A stretch of DNA of 12,070 nucleotides from DATDDB01 sp035260545 (GTDB lineage Bacteria > Pseudomonadota > Gammaproteobacteria > Burkholderiales > Gallionellaceae), in assembly GCA_035260545.1 (NCBI GenBank), contig DATFUZ010000010.1, positions 1 to 12,070 on the forward strand. The letters run 5' to 3'. The notes beneath the pieces were generated by a model. The model did not search any database. It was not told where the DNA came from and saw nothing but the letters and a program-made list of their open reading frames with translations. Position 1 is the stretch's first letter; each line of letters starts with the position of its first letter. The position numbers and the translations under genes are program-made. Below are positions 1 through 5,910 of the stretch, piece after piece.

Positions 1-47
1 CCCCCCCCCCCCAGAGAAACCGACGTTGCCGCCCTGGACAGTTCCAA

Positions 48-77
48 CGGCGTATACAAGCAGTTACGTATACGCCG
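48..77. repeat. Inverted repeat with GTATAC arms
   Basis: CGGCGTATAC (48-57) and GTATACGCCG (68-77) are perfect reverse complements separated by 10 nt. Each arm contains the self-complementary hexamer GTATAC, and CGTATAC recurs directly at 51-57 and 67-73. No T-run follows, so a terminator is unlikely. Identical faces about two helical turns apart would suit a dimeric DNA-binding protein, but no owner can be named. Confidence 0.5.
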
Positions 78-165
78 AATACACTATTCCAAGACTCGAT
101 CGCCTAGTCGCCATTGCGGGGCCAGTGTCGCCCCCTCTCACTGCCCCAGCATGCCCGCCGACCAA

Positions 166-186
166 TAATCCACAGCGCTATCCACA
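166..186 (-). promoter_or_regulatory. Pair of DnaA-box-like nonamers
   Basis: Read on the minus strand the two 9-mers are TGTGGATAG (178-186) and TGTGGATTA (166-174). Each differs from the consensus DnaA box TGTGGATAA at one position. They lie in the same orientation, 3 bp apart (12-bp period). DnaA boxes commonly cluster at origins and at DnaA-controlled promoters. Two near-consensus boxes so close together, 150 bp from parS, are unlikely to be pure chance, but binding is inferred. Confidence 0.45.
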
Positions 187-339
187 GGCGAGCCCTCCTC
201 GCCAACAGGATAGTCCTTCGGGAGCGATGTTCGCCATGGACAAAAAAGCCGCGGGCAGCGGGGTGGGACTAGAGGACTGCGGGACGAGAGGAAGCCGATG
301 GTGGCCCGCTGCGCCCGCGCCAACTCCTTCCACCCTCCA

Positions 340-355
340 TGTTTCACGTGAAACA
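340..355. promoter_or_regulatory. parS: parS centromere-like site (ParB binding)
   Basis: The 16-bp sequence TGTTTCACGTGAAACA is a perfect palindrome and matches the widely conserved bacterial parS consensus exactly. ParB binds such sites as a dimer and spreads along the DNA to load SMC and guide origin segregation with ParA. parS sites cluster near the origin, which agrees with the rpmH-mnmE operon about 8 kb away. It lies in non-coding DNA 38 bp downstream of the HNH-like gene. No second full copy was found in the window. Confidence 0.93.
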
Positions 356-393
356 CCTGCTTAACCAACCACGGGCCCACCTTCCAGACCCGG

Positions 394-720
394 CTAACTC
401 GATACCTTACGGTTACGCGGCTCGAAATTATGCTCGAACACCGGCATGCTGATACGATCGGCCGCCATATGGCGGATATGCCTTCGGTTGGCGATATCGT
501 AGCCATTGAGGCAGTGCAGCGGCCGCAGATTGTCCGGGGTGTCCGGGCCGCCACCGGACACGTTCACGATCTTCCAGCCGAACTCTGAATCCGTCCGCCC
601 GTATTCCTCGCGCCGTATCCACGCACCGCACTCGTCCTCGCGCCATGTCCCGCTGTCTATTTCGGCGTAAGCGCGTGCCTTTTCCCAAACCTGCTGAACT
701 AAAGTCTCGCTGTATGACAT
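394..720 (-). CDS. Degenerate HNH-endonuclease-like small protein
   Basis: This 108-aa protein starts at an ATG preceded by a good AAGGGGAG ribosome binding site 5 nt upstream. The N-terminal half (about residues 8-50) resembles small phage/bacterial HNH proteins: a VWEKA start, then WREDECGAWIRREEYG, then a segment ending in a GW motif, then GGGPDTPDNLRPLH. In the relatives I recall, GW is followed by an E-I-D-H core with the first catalytic His. Here that segment reads GWKIVNV, so the Asp-His pair is absent, and the final Asn/His region is also altered (LHCLNGYD). The fold is probably kept but metal-dependent nuclease activity is doubtful. The tail is rich in Arg, His and Asn. It is divergent from the beta-CASP gene and adjacent to parS. 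The family call comes from memory of the motif. Confidence 0.6.
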   Translation of the reverse strand: MSYSETLVQQVWEKARAYAEIDSGTWREDECGAWIRREEYGRTDSEFGWKIVNVSGGGPDTPDNLRPLHCLNGYDIANRRHIRHMAADRISMPVFEHNFEPRNRKVSS

Positions 721-874
721 GTCGCTCCCCTTCTCAAGGTCGCCGCTTAGGCGAATTTCCGTGGAGATACCCAGGACGCTTCATCCCCGCAAATCGCGGA
801 CAAACCTATCTTACACCTTTTGCCTGCCGCCGCCTCCCACCGCGCCCGGTGCCATCCCGGACCGGCAACAGGCA

Positions 875-903
875 TTGGCCGCACCGCGCCCCTGACTTAT
901 AAT
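875..903 (+). promoter_or_regulatory. Sigma70-type promoter of the beta-CASP nuclease gene
   Basis: A perfect -10 box TATAAT (898-903) lies 17 bp after a weak -35 TTGGCC (875-880). The predicted start near 910 leaves a leader of about 33 nt before the ATG at 943. Confidence 0.65.
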
Positions 904-942
904 CGCGCTCTACATACAAAACACCAACACCGAGGAGAGCGC

Positions 943-2307
943 ATGACCGCAATCCAGTTTCTCGGAGCCACGGGCACCGTCACCGGATCCAAATATCTTG
1001 TGGAACACGCCGGCCTGCGTATTCTGGTGGATTGTGGCCTGTTTCAGGGCTACAAACCACTGCGCCTCCGTAACTGGGCACCCCTCCCTGTGGACCCTGC
1101 ACGCATAGACCATGTCGTACTCACCCATGCCCACCTCGACCATACCGGCTACCTGCCGCTACTGGCAAAGAACGGCTTTAGGGGCAGCGTCCATTGCAGC
1201 GAAGCCACCCGGGAACTATGCGAAATCCTGCTGCCGGATTCCGGCCACCTGCAGGAGGAAGAAGCGCTGTATGCGAACAAGCGCGGCTACTCCAGGCACA
1301 GCCCAGCGCTGCCGCTCTATACCCGCGAGGACGGCGAGCGTTGCCTCGCGCAATTGCGCCCTATGGATTACGACCGCGAACTGGACTTGGGCCAGGGCCT
1401 GAAGCTGCGCCTGCTGCCCTCCGGCCATATCCTCGGATCGGCCTTCGTCTCCCTCAAGTCCGAGCACCTATCCGTCCTGTTTTCCGGCGACCTCGGCCGC
1501 CCCCATGATCTGGTGATGTCCCCACCCACGCGCATCGACGCCGCCGACTACCTCATCGTCGAATCCACCTATGGCAACCGCCGCCACGACCCCAGCCACC
1601 CGCTGGACCTGCTCACCAGCGTCATCAACAAGACCGCCAAACGCCATGGCGTCGTGCTCATTCCTACCTTCGCCATCGGCCGCGCCCAAACGCTGCTCTA
1701 TGCAATCACCCTGCTCAAGCAGCGCGGCGCCATTCCCGACCTGCCGGTCTATCTCAACAGCCCAATGGCAGTGGACGCGACCCGCATCTTTCTCGCCCAC
1801 CCCGGCGAGCACCGCCTGAATACCGCCGAGTGCGAAGCACTGGCGGGGAGCGCCCACATCGTCAACAGCGTGGAAGAATCGAAGCGGCTCAACGAAAAAC
1901 AAGGGCCCATGATCATCCTCGCCGCGAGCGGCATGGCGACCGGCGGGCGAGTGGTGCACCATCTCAAGGCATTTGCCCCCGATGCGCGCAACAGCATCCT
2001 GTTTGCCGGCTTTCAGGCCGGCGGCACGCGCGGCGCCAGCATCGTGCAGGGTGCGGAAACGATCAAGATCCATGGCGAATATGTGCCCGTGCGCGCGGAG
2101 GTTCACCAGATGGAAAATCTTTCCGCCCATGCCGACGCGGATGAAATCATGGACTGGTTGCATGGTTTCAAGGCGCCGCCCCGTCGCACCTTCATCACCC
2201 ATGGCGAACCGGATGCCGCCGACGCACTCAGAAAGCGAATCGAGGAAGAACTGAAGTGGAACTGCGATATTCCGCAATATCTGCAGCGCGATGTGTTGAC
2301 CGCGTAG
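943..2307 (+). CDS. Metallo-beta-lactamase/beta-CASP nuclease (YSH1/CPSF73-like)
   Basis: This 454-aa protein belongs to the beta-CASP branch of metallo-beta-lactamase proteins, zinc-dependent RNA (or DNA) nucleases related to archaeal/eukaryotic CPSF73. The chosen ATG follows GAGGAGAG by 3-6 nt and directly precedes the fold's first strand; an open frame continues upstream to 820 but lacks a ribosome site. Zinc motifs are complete: THAHLDH (residues 61-67), SGHILGSA with His162, and SGDLGR with Asp183. The beta-CASP insertion (about 210-390) carries motif A (Glu207 in VEST), motif B (His396 in SAHAD) and motif C (His420 in THGE), plus the family's ASGMATGGR loop (328-336). No KH or RNase J C-terminal domain is present. 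All catalytic residues are intact, so it should be active. A cytoplasmic role in RNA processing is likely; the physiological target cannot be told from sequence. It appears monocistronic. Confidence 0.9.
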   Translation: MTAIQFLGATGTVTGSKYLVEHAGLRILVDCGLFQGYKPLRLRNWAPLPVDPARIDHVVLTHAHLDHTGYLPLLAKNGFRGSVHCSEATRELCEILLPDSGHLQEEEALYANKRGYSRHSPALPLYTREDGERCLAQLRPMDYDRELDLGQGLKLRLLPSGHILGSAFVSLKSEHLSVLFSGDLGRPHDLVMSPPTRIDAADYLIVESTYGNRRHDPSHPLDLLTSVINKTAKRHGVVLIPTFAIGRAQTLLYAITLLKQRGAIPDLPVYLNSPMAVDATRIFLAHPGEHRLNTAECEALAGSAHIVNSVEESKRLNEKQGPMIILAASGMATGGRVVHHLKAFAPDARNSILFAGFQAGGTRGASIVQGAETIKIHGEYVPVRAEVHQMENLSAHADADEIMDWLHGFKAPPRRTFITHGEPDAADALRKRIEEELKWNCDIPQYLQRDVLTA

Positions 2308-2355
2308 CCCGAGCCCCTGCTTTGCGACCCCGACTGCCTTAACGAATATTGCTTA

Positions 2356-2384
2356 TTGACATTCGGCGCCAGGAGGTAGATAGT
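2356..2384 (+). promoter_or_regulatory. Candidate sigma70 promoter before the 57-aa membrane protein
   Basis: A perfect -35 TTGACA (2356-2361) is followed after 17 bp by GATAGT (2379-2384), a 4/6 match to the -10 box. Transcription would start near 2391, giving an unusually long leader of about 188 nt before the ATG at 2579. Confidence 0.45.
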
Positions 2385-2390
2385 CGACTC

Positions 2391-2578
2391 AACTGATCAT
2401 CCATTCAGTAAGCCCCCGCAAGGGGGCTCAACCCGGCGGACGAAAGCACTACAAGTCGCCTGTTCTAACAGTGGAGAGGATGAGCCAGCAAGCGAATCAA
2501 TTTTGCGCATTGCCTGCGTGTCGAATTCCCATCCTCCCCAGTTGCTTCCTCGCCGCCACTTGATTAACGGAGGCCAAA
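2391..2578 (+). promoter_or_regulatory. Long structured leader upstream of the 57-aa gene
   Basis: The leader contains several possible stems: ACTGA/TCAGT (2392-2409); a strong 7-bp stem AGCCCCC/GGGGGCT with a GCAA tetraloop (2411-2428); a GGC-GAC/GTCGCC stem around 2434-2455; and a long-range pairing GAGGATG (2476-2482) with CATCCTC (2530-2536). No U-run follows the GC-rich stem, so it is a poor terminator for the upstream nuclease gene. A 27-codon open frame (2480-2563, ATG to TGA) ends 5 nt before the ribosome site of the next gene; it encodes three Cys and could be a leader peptide. I do not recognise a known riboswitch class. Confidence 0.35.
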
Positions 2579-2752
2579 ATGCAACTCAATATGATACCTG
2601 CCTTTCACGGCAACACGATCCTGATCACGGCCATCCTCATCTTCTTTGGCATGATTCTCCCTGCTTTGATCATGTGGTTTGACGAGGCGATGTACGTTGA
2701 TAAAGTCGAAAAGGAACAAAAGGATCATACTTCGCACCAGCCCACTCTGTAA
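2579..2752 (+). CDS. Small single-helix membrane protein, 57 aa, unknown
   Basis: The ATG is preceded by CGGAGG with about 5 nt spacing. The product has a short polar N-terminus, one strongly hydrophobic helix (about residues 14-34, with Pro28 and Gly24 inside it), an acidic DE pair at the membrane exit, and a charged tail (about 40-50, alternating Lys and Glu/Asp) ending in a polar, His-containing stretch. This is the typical build of small subunits or regulators that dock onto larger membrane complexes. No family is recognised. It is followed 46 nt downstream by a strong terminator, so it forms its own transcription unit. The reading frame, ribosome site, flanking promoter and terminator all agree that it is a real gene. 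It is not a known oxidase small subunit such as CydX as far as I can judge. Confidence 0.65.
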   Translation: MQLNMIPAFHGNTILITAILIFFGMILPALIMWFDEAMYVDKVEKEQKDHTSHQPTL

Positions 2753-2798
2753 GGCGTGCGGTTCTTCCCGGGCCGGACAGTTCCGACCCGCGAATCCT

Positions 2799-2826
2799 GA
2801 TCGCCCCCAAGGGGCGATCTTCTTTC
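2799..2826 (+). terminator. Rho-independent terminator after the 57-aa gene
   Basis: GATCGCCCC (2799-2807) and GGGGCGATC (2811-2819) form a perfect 9-bp stem with a 3-nt loop, followed by TTCTTT. It closes the transcription unit of the 57-aa membrane protein. Confidence 0.85.
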
Positions 2827-2903
2827 CCAGTGTCCCTCTGGTCTGGCGCGCAGACGCAGCCGTCGGCCCCAAGACCGCGTTGCCGCCGCGGAATGACCCA
2901 ATC

Positions 2904-2932
2904 TTGACTTGTCCACTCGGATATGATCTAAT
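2904..2932 (+). promoter_or_regulatory. Sigma70 promoter before the 39-aa gene
   Basis: TTGACT (2904-2909, 5/6) and TCTAAT (2927-2932, 5/6) are separated by 17 bp. Transcription would start near 2939, leaving a leader of about 99 nt. Confidence 0.65.
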
Positions 2933-2938
2933 GGCAGC

Positions 2939-3037
2939 GACATTTCGATCCCTACCGGCTTCACGCCACGAGGCGAAATGCCCACCCCGAACGGCGCAAG
3001 CTGTTCCGTTGTTTCACTACTAGAGGAGGGCGCTATC
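2939..3037 (+). promoter_or_regulatory. Structured leader of the 39-aa gene
   Basis: Two stems can be drawn. CATTTCG (2941-2947) pairs with CGAAATG (2974-2980), enclosing or competing with a small CGCC/GGCG hairpin (2964-2975). A second 7-bp stem spans 2989-3006, includes one G-U pair and is capped by a GCAA tetraloop (2996-2999). The ribosome site follows at about 3023-3029. The leader is long for so small a gene, so post-transcriptional control is plausible, but no known riboswitch class is recognised. Confidence 0.35.
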
Positions 3038-3157
3038 ATGTCTCTCAAACCTGGTGAACCCCTTAGCCATGACGACATCGTCTTCGCCGAAGAACTCGGC
3101 GTATCCGCTATCTTCGCGGCTGCCGTAACGCTCATTGCAATGGCGCTGGGAAGCTAA
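3038..3157 (+). CDS. Tiny single-helix membrane protein, 39 aa, unknown
   Basis: The ATG lies 8-9 nt after a strong GAGGAGGG ribosome site. The N-terminal 20 residues are polar and acidic (motif SHDDIVFAEELG). Residues about 21-37 form an Ala-rich hydrophobic helix, and the protein ends at Gly-Ser just after it. There is no cleavable signal. It has a good promoter, a long leader and a terminator just downstream, which together make a real gene likely despite its size. No family is recognised. It neighbours the other tiny membrane protein but is transcribed separately, so co-function is only an inference from proximity and similar layout. Confidence 0.58.
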   Translation: MSLKPGEPLSHDDIVFAEELGVSAIFAAAVTLIAMALGS

Positions 3158-3173
3158 CGGGCCGTCATCCAGC

Positions 3174-3194
3174 CGCAACCGTGTCACGGTTGCG
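3174..3194. repeat. Hairpin directly after the 39-aa gene
   Basis: CGCAACCG and CGGTTGCG form an 8-bp stem with a 5-nt loop, 16 nt after the stop codon. It is followed by ATTATT, a weak T-rich tract, so it may help termination ahead of the stronger hairpin at 3211-3238, or protect the 3' end of the message. Confidence 0.5.
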
Positions 3195-3210
3195 ATTATT
3201 AAGAAACAGC

Positions 3211-3238
3211 AATAAAGGCGGCACAGGCCGCCTTTATT
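3211..3238. terminator. Bidirectional terminator between convergent genes
   Basis: AATAAAGGCGGC (3211-3222) and GCCGCCTTTATT (3227-3238) form a perfect 12-bp stem with a 4-nt loop. The A-flanked left arm and T-flanked right arm make it work in both directions: TTTATTCTT on the plus strand for the 39-aa gene, and TTTATT with a later TTTCTT on the minus strand for the secreted-protein gene. The stop codon of the minus-strand gene (3234-3236) lies inside the stem. Confidence 0.88.
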
Positions 3239-3821
3239 CTTGCCCGCCCTCCCCGCGCTGCACCGCCGCCTGCGCTTGCCTCTCCTGGAGGCGCTTGCGG
3301 AACAGCGCAGGGAAATCGCGCATGCGTCGATTCATGGCAACGAACTGCTTTTGGTTCGCATGCACAATGGTCTGGAAGGCTTGCCAGTCCGCCTCCGTAA
3401 ACTGGTCACGCGTAAGCGGCAGCGGCGGCAGCCCGCTAAAGCTGCGCGGAATGTTCCCCAACACCCGCTGCCCCACTGCGGTGCCGGCCACCAGCTGCTG
3501 CAACTGCAAATCCTCGAGCGTCAGCGCATCGGCGAAGCTTTCGTATATCAGCGCCTTCGCCGCCGCGAACTGCGCCTCGCTCAACGTCCCTTGGGCCCGC
3601 CCGTTCCTTTTGCGCGCCGCCTCATATTCCGCTTTCGCATCTGCGTAGCTGATCTTTGCGAACACCGGTCCATAGATCGCCTTCGCCAGCGCCAGCTTCT
3701 GGGCCCATACTGCACCAGCCTTGCCCTCGCCTGCGCCAACGCCGGACACCGGCGCCTCGCCGGCCCAAGCGCCAGATCCCGCTAGCGCCCACAACACGAG
3801 CGCGCCCCACCACCATTTCAT
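3234..3821 (-). CDS. Secreted or periplasmic protein of unknown function, 195 aa
   Basis: The start chosen is the ATG at 3821. It follows a GGAGAG site by about 9 nt and begins a textbook signal peptide: MK, a hydrophobic core, then GSGAWA before Gly21, a good signal peptidase I site. A start at 3857 would add 12 residues before the signal. The mature part opens with a Gly/Ala-rich spacer, then is largely helical and charged (residues 41-185). It contains an LSEAQFAAAKALI segment, an FSGLPPLPLTRDQF segment with prolines near 127-140, and a basic NRRMRDF...FRKRLQERQ end. There are no cysteines and no lipobox. I do not recognise the family. A -10-like TATGAT sits at 3858-3863 on the minus strand without a good -35. 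The gene ends inside a bidirectional terminator. Confidence 0.75.
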   Translation of the reverse strand: MKWWWGALVLWALAGSGAWAGEAPVSGVGAGEGKAGAVWAQKLALAKAIYGPVFAKISYADAKAEYEAARKRNGRAQGTLSEAQFAAAKALIYESFADALTLEDLQLQQLVAGTAVGQRVLGNIPRSFSGLPPLPLTRDQFTEADWQAFQTIVHANQKQFVAMNRRMRDFPALFRKRLQERQAQAAVQRGEGGQE

Positions 3822-3903
3822 TATTGAACTCTCCGGAAGACGATACATGCAGCGCACATCATACCGCGCACGCGCCTCCCCGTATGCCAGGCCGCCGGCA
3901 CGT

Positions 3904-3930
3904 GCTTGCCGCCGGACTCCCGCGGCAAGC
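3904..3930 (-). terminator. Hairpin after the Cys-rich gene, possible terminator
   Basis: GCTTGCCGC (3904-3912) and GCGGCAAGC (3922-3930) form a perfect 9-bp stem with a 9-nt loop, 17 nt beyond the stop of the Cys-rich gene. No T-run follows on either strand, so it may be a 3'-end stabilising hairpin or a weak terminator. Confidence 0.4.
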
Positions 3931-3947
3931 TACAACTCCATCCGGAA

Positions 3948-4169
3948 TCAGTGCAGGAACGACCTGCCGCCTTCTGCCACATTCTTGGGATCGTACTCGG
4001 CAATACGGTCCACAACCGGATGCTCGCAGTAGTTCCCGTAGGGGGTAGCCCAAAGGCAGGCTGGATCGTGCACCATGCACACCGCATTGCACGAATCAAC
4101 CCGGTATACGCGACAGGCCGGTCGCGCGGACGGCGTCGCAGCATCAGGAACGGCATGGATCTTGATCAT
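3948..4169 (-). CDS. Small cysteine-rich protein, 73 aa, unknown
   Basis: The ATG at 4169 follows GGGAGG by about 5 nt; the open frame upstream (to 4262) has no comparable ribosome site. The product has no signal peptide or membrane helix. It carries five cysteines and two histidines packed in the middle: Cys19, Cys27, Cys31, His34, Cys38, Cys48 and His50. The C27-x3-C31-x2-H34-x3-C38 spacing and the C48-x-H50 pair look like a possible metal or iron-sulfur site, but the pattern matches no family I can name. The tail after residue 52 is polar. It runs in the same direction as the HtrA gene and the secreted-protein gene; gaps of 253 and 126 nt argue for separate units. Confidence 0.65.
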   Translation of the reverse strand: MIKIHAVPDAATPSARPACRVYRVDSCNAVCMVHDPACLWATPYGNYCEHPVVDRIAEYDPKNVAEGGRSFLH

Positions 4170-4422
4170 GACCACCTCCCTTCGACTCTGGGCGTCTCCC
4201 TCGATAGGCCGGGCACGCACCAGCTTGGTCGATATGCGGCGGCAGATTGCACCCGCCAACATGGGTCACTCTACGGAGCGCGCCTCAGAAAGTAAATAGG
4301 CCAATGTATATAGGCATCACGGCCTACTGCACGCCATGCGGCGGCGGCTTAACGCGGGCGATCGAAACCGGTACGCAAAAACACTGGCATCGCCGTACCG
4401 TCACGTCACGTCCGCGCCGCAC
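4170..4422. other. Intergenic region between HtrA and Cys-rich genes
   Basis: No gene is supported here. A 7-bp inverted repeat CGGTACG (4369-4375)/CGTACCG (4394-4400) with an 18-nt loop lies 22 nt beyond the HtrA stop and may mark its transcript end weakly. On the minus strand TTGGCG, 17 bp, then CATATC is a poor promoter candidate for the Cys-rich gene. Nothing else stands out. Confidence 0.4.
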
Positions 4423-5910
4423 CTACCTGAACTTCAGCACAAGAAACACACTGGTACCCTTCCGGTCGATCAACAGCAGTACCTGGTCCTTTTGCGCATT
4501 GAGTATCTTCTGCAGTTGAGCGACCGTGCTTACGGGCTGCTGGTCAGCCTCCACCACGAGGTCGCCCGCCTGCAAACCATAGTTTGCCCCGGGGCTGCCC
4601 GGCGCCACGCCGGTAATCACTACCCCCCGCCGCGCCTCGATTCCGTATCGTCGCGCCAGTTGGGCGTTAAGCGTTTCCACGCTCAGCCCCAGCTTCCCTA
4701 CCTCGCCCACGCCAGCGCCGGGACCAGCCTCTGCGAAGCTTGCCGCCGACAGCTTGCCTATGGTCACCGTAAGCGTCTTCGAGGCGCCTTTGCGGACCAC
4801 CCCGACCTGGACTCGCGCGCCCGGTGCACTGGTCGCCACGAGGTTGCGCAACTGCCCGGTACTTTCGATTGTCGTCCCGTCATAGCTCACGATCACATCC
4901 CCGGGCATGATTCCAGCCTTCTCCGCAGGAGACCCCTTGCGCACCTCCGCAACCAGGGCGCCGCGGGGCGGCACGTGGAATTCTTCGGCCAGTTCAGGCG
5001 TCACCTTCTGAATCACCACGCCCAGCACGCCGCGCTGAATATGCTCCCCCTTGAGCAACGAAGGCAGCATCGCCTTGATCATGTTCGAAGGGATGGCAAA
5101 GCCCACCCCGCCGAACTGCCCCACCTGGGTTTCGATTGCGCTGTTCATGCCCACTACCTCGCCGCGCATGTTGATCAACGGCCCGCCCGAGTTGCCGGGA
5201 TTGATAGGGGCATCGGTCTGCAGGAAATCCTCATAGTCCGCGATGCCGACATTGGAGCGCCCCTTGGCGCTGACAATCCCCGACGTGACCGTCTGGGTCA
5301 GGCCGAACGGCGACCCGATCGCCATCACCAGCGAGCCCACCTGCAGGGCATCCGAATCGCCGAGCGTCACCGTCGGCAAGTTGGACGGCACCGACCCCCT
5401 GAGTTCGAGCACGGCCACATCCGTCTTCGGATCGGCGCCCAGAATCTTCGCATCGAACGACTGCTTGTTCACCAGTTGCACCTTGATTGAATCCTCGCCG
5501 GCCACTACGTGGTAGTTGGTCAGGATGTGGCCCTGCTCATCGAGGATCATCCCGGTGCCCTCGCTCTGCTGCGGCATACTGTATTCGCGCTGCGGTCCAG
5601 GCTGGAACTGACCGCCGAAGAATTGCCGGAAGAAATCGTCGCCGAACGGCGACCCCATATCGGGATGATGGAAACGCACCGTCTTTTCCGAATACACGCT
5701 GACCACCGCCGGCGCAACATGCGCCGCAATGGCCGCAAACGACTGACTGAGCTTTTCCGCAGGCGCCGTAACCTCGGCCGAAAGCGGCTCCGACGGCTTC
5801 AGCTCGCGCCCCGATTTCGCCCCCAGCGACACGAACAGCCCGACGGCGACAAACAGACCCAAGCCCAAGGCGATGCCCGCCGCCTGCACCTTGCTGGATA
5901 CCCTCATCAT
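4423..5910 (-). CDS. htrA: HtrA/Do (DegP/DegQ-type) periplasmic serine protease
   Basis: This 495-aa protein is a trypsin-fold protease and chaperone that removes misfolded envelope proteins. An uncleaved-looking hydrophobic segment (residues 9-30) suggests an inner-membrane anchor with the rest in the periplasm. The protease domain (about 55-290) has the full triad: His134 in TNYHVV, Asp164 in KTDVAVLEL and Ser241 in PGNSGGPL. An LA-type loop rich in Phe and Gly (about 83-115) precedes it. Two PDZ domains follow (about 293-385 and 404-495), the first with GVLGVVI and the second with VITGVAPGSPG. Length matches the family. Two ATGs in a row follow AGGAGG; the second (5907) is better spaced at 7 nt, the first at 4 nt. 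No sigma-E type promoter was recognised. It is divergent from the pyruvate-kinase-like gene. The DegP versus DegQ assignment cannot be settled by eye. Confidence 0.95.
   Translation of the reverse strand: MMRVSSKVQAAGIALGLGLFVAVGLFVSLGAKSGRELKPSEPLSAEVTAPAEKLSQSFAAIAAHVAPAVVSVYSEKTVRFHHPDMGSPFGDDFFRQFFGGQFQPGPQREYSMPQQSEGTGMILDEQGHILTNYHVVAGEDSIKVQLVNKQSFDAKILGADPKTDVAVLELRGSVPSNLPTVTLGDSDALQVGSLVMAIGSPFGLTQTVTSGIVSAKGRSNVGIADYEDFLQTDAPINPGNSGGPLINMRGEVVGMNSAIETQVGQFGGVGFAIPSNMIKAMLPSLLKGEHIQRGVLGVVIQKVTPELAEEFHVPPRGALVAEVRKGSPAEKAGIMPGDVIVSYDGTTIESTGQLRNLVATSAPGARVQVGVVRKGASKTLTVTIGKLSAASFAEAGPGAGVGEVGKLGLSVETLNAQLARRYGIEARRGVVITGVAPGSPGANYGLQAGDLVVEADQQPVSTVAQLQKILNAQKDQVLLLIDRKGTSVFLVLKFR

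Larger units (their letters stand above)
1..393. other. Non-coding block with parS and DnaA-like boxes
   Basis: I see no convincing gene here: the open frames have proline-rich, low-complexity translations and no ribosome binding site. The block begins with twelve C residues. It then holds a 10-bp inverted repeat (48-77), two DnaA-box-like nonamers (166-186) and a perfect parS palindrome (340-355). I see no AT-rich unwinding stretch, so by itself it does not look like a complete replication origin. The cluster fits the parS/mnmG flank of an origin region, with the neighbouring genes probably off the left edge (inference). Confidence 0.6.

Noticed and set aside
26..364. 112-codon plus-strand frame at the left edge
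   Set aside because: Pro/Ser/Ala-rich, no ribosome site, and it runs through the parS palindrome and the DnaA-like boxes.
1468..2277. Minus-strand open frame of 269 codons opposite the beta-CASP gene
   Set aside because: The plus-strand gene has complete catalytic motifs; the opposite frame is a codon-bias shadow.
2411..2428. GC-rich hairpin as the terminator of the beta-CASP gene
   Set aside because: Strong stem but no T-run on the plus strand, and it lies after a likely new promoter; treated as part of the leader instead.
2480..2563. 27-codon open frame as a separate gene
   Set aside because: Ribosome site is too close to the ATG and there is no other support; kept only as a possible leader peptide.
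3010..3017. Second parS-like sequence TGTTTCAC
   Set aside because: Only one half of the palindrome is present; the other half (TACTAGAG) does not match.
4336..5490. Long plus-strand open frame of 384 codons opposite the HtrA gene
   Set aside because: It is antisense to a protease gene with all its motifs intact; its translation is His/Arg-rich and matches nothing, typical of a GC-rich shadow frame.
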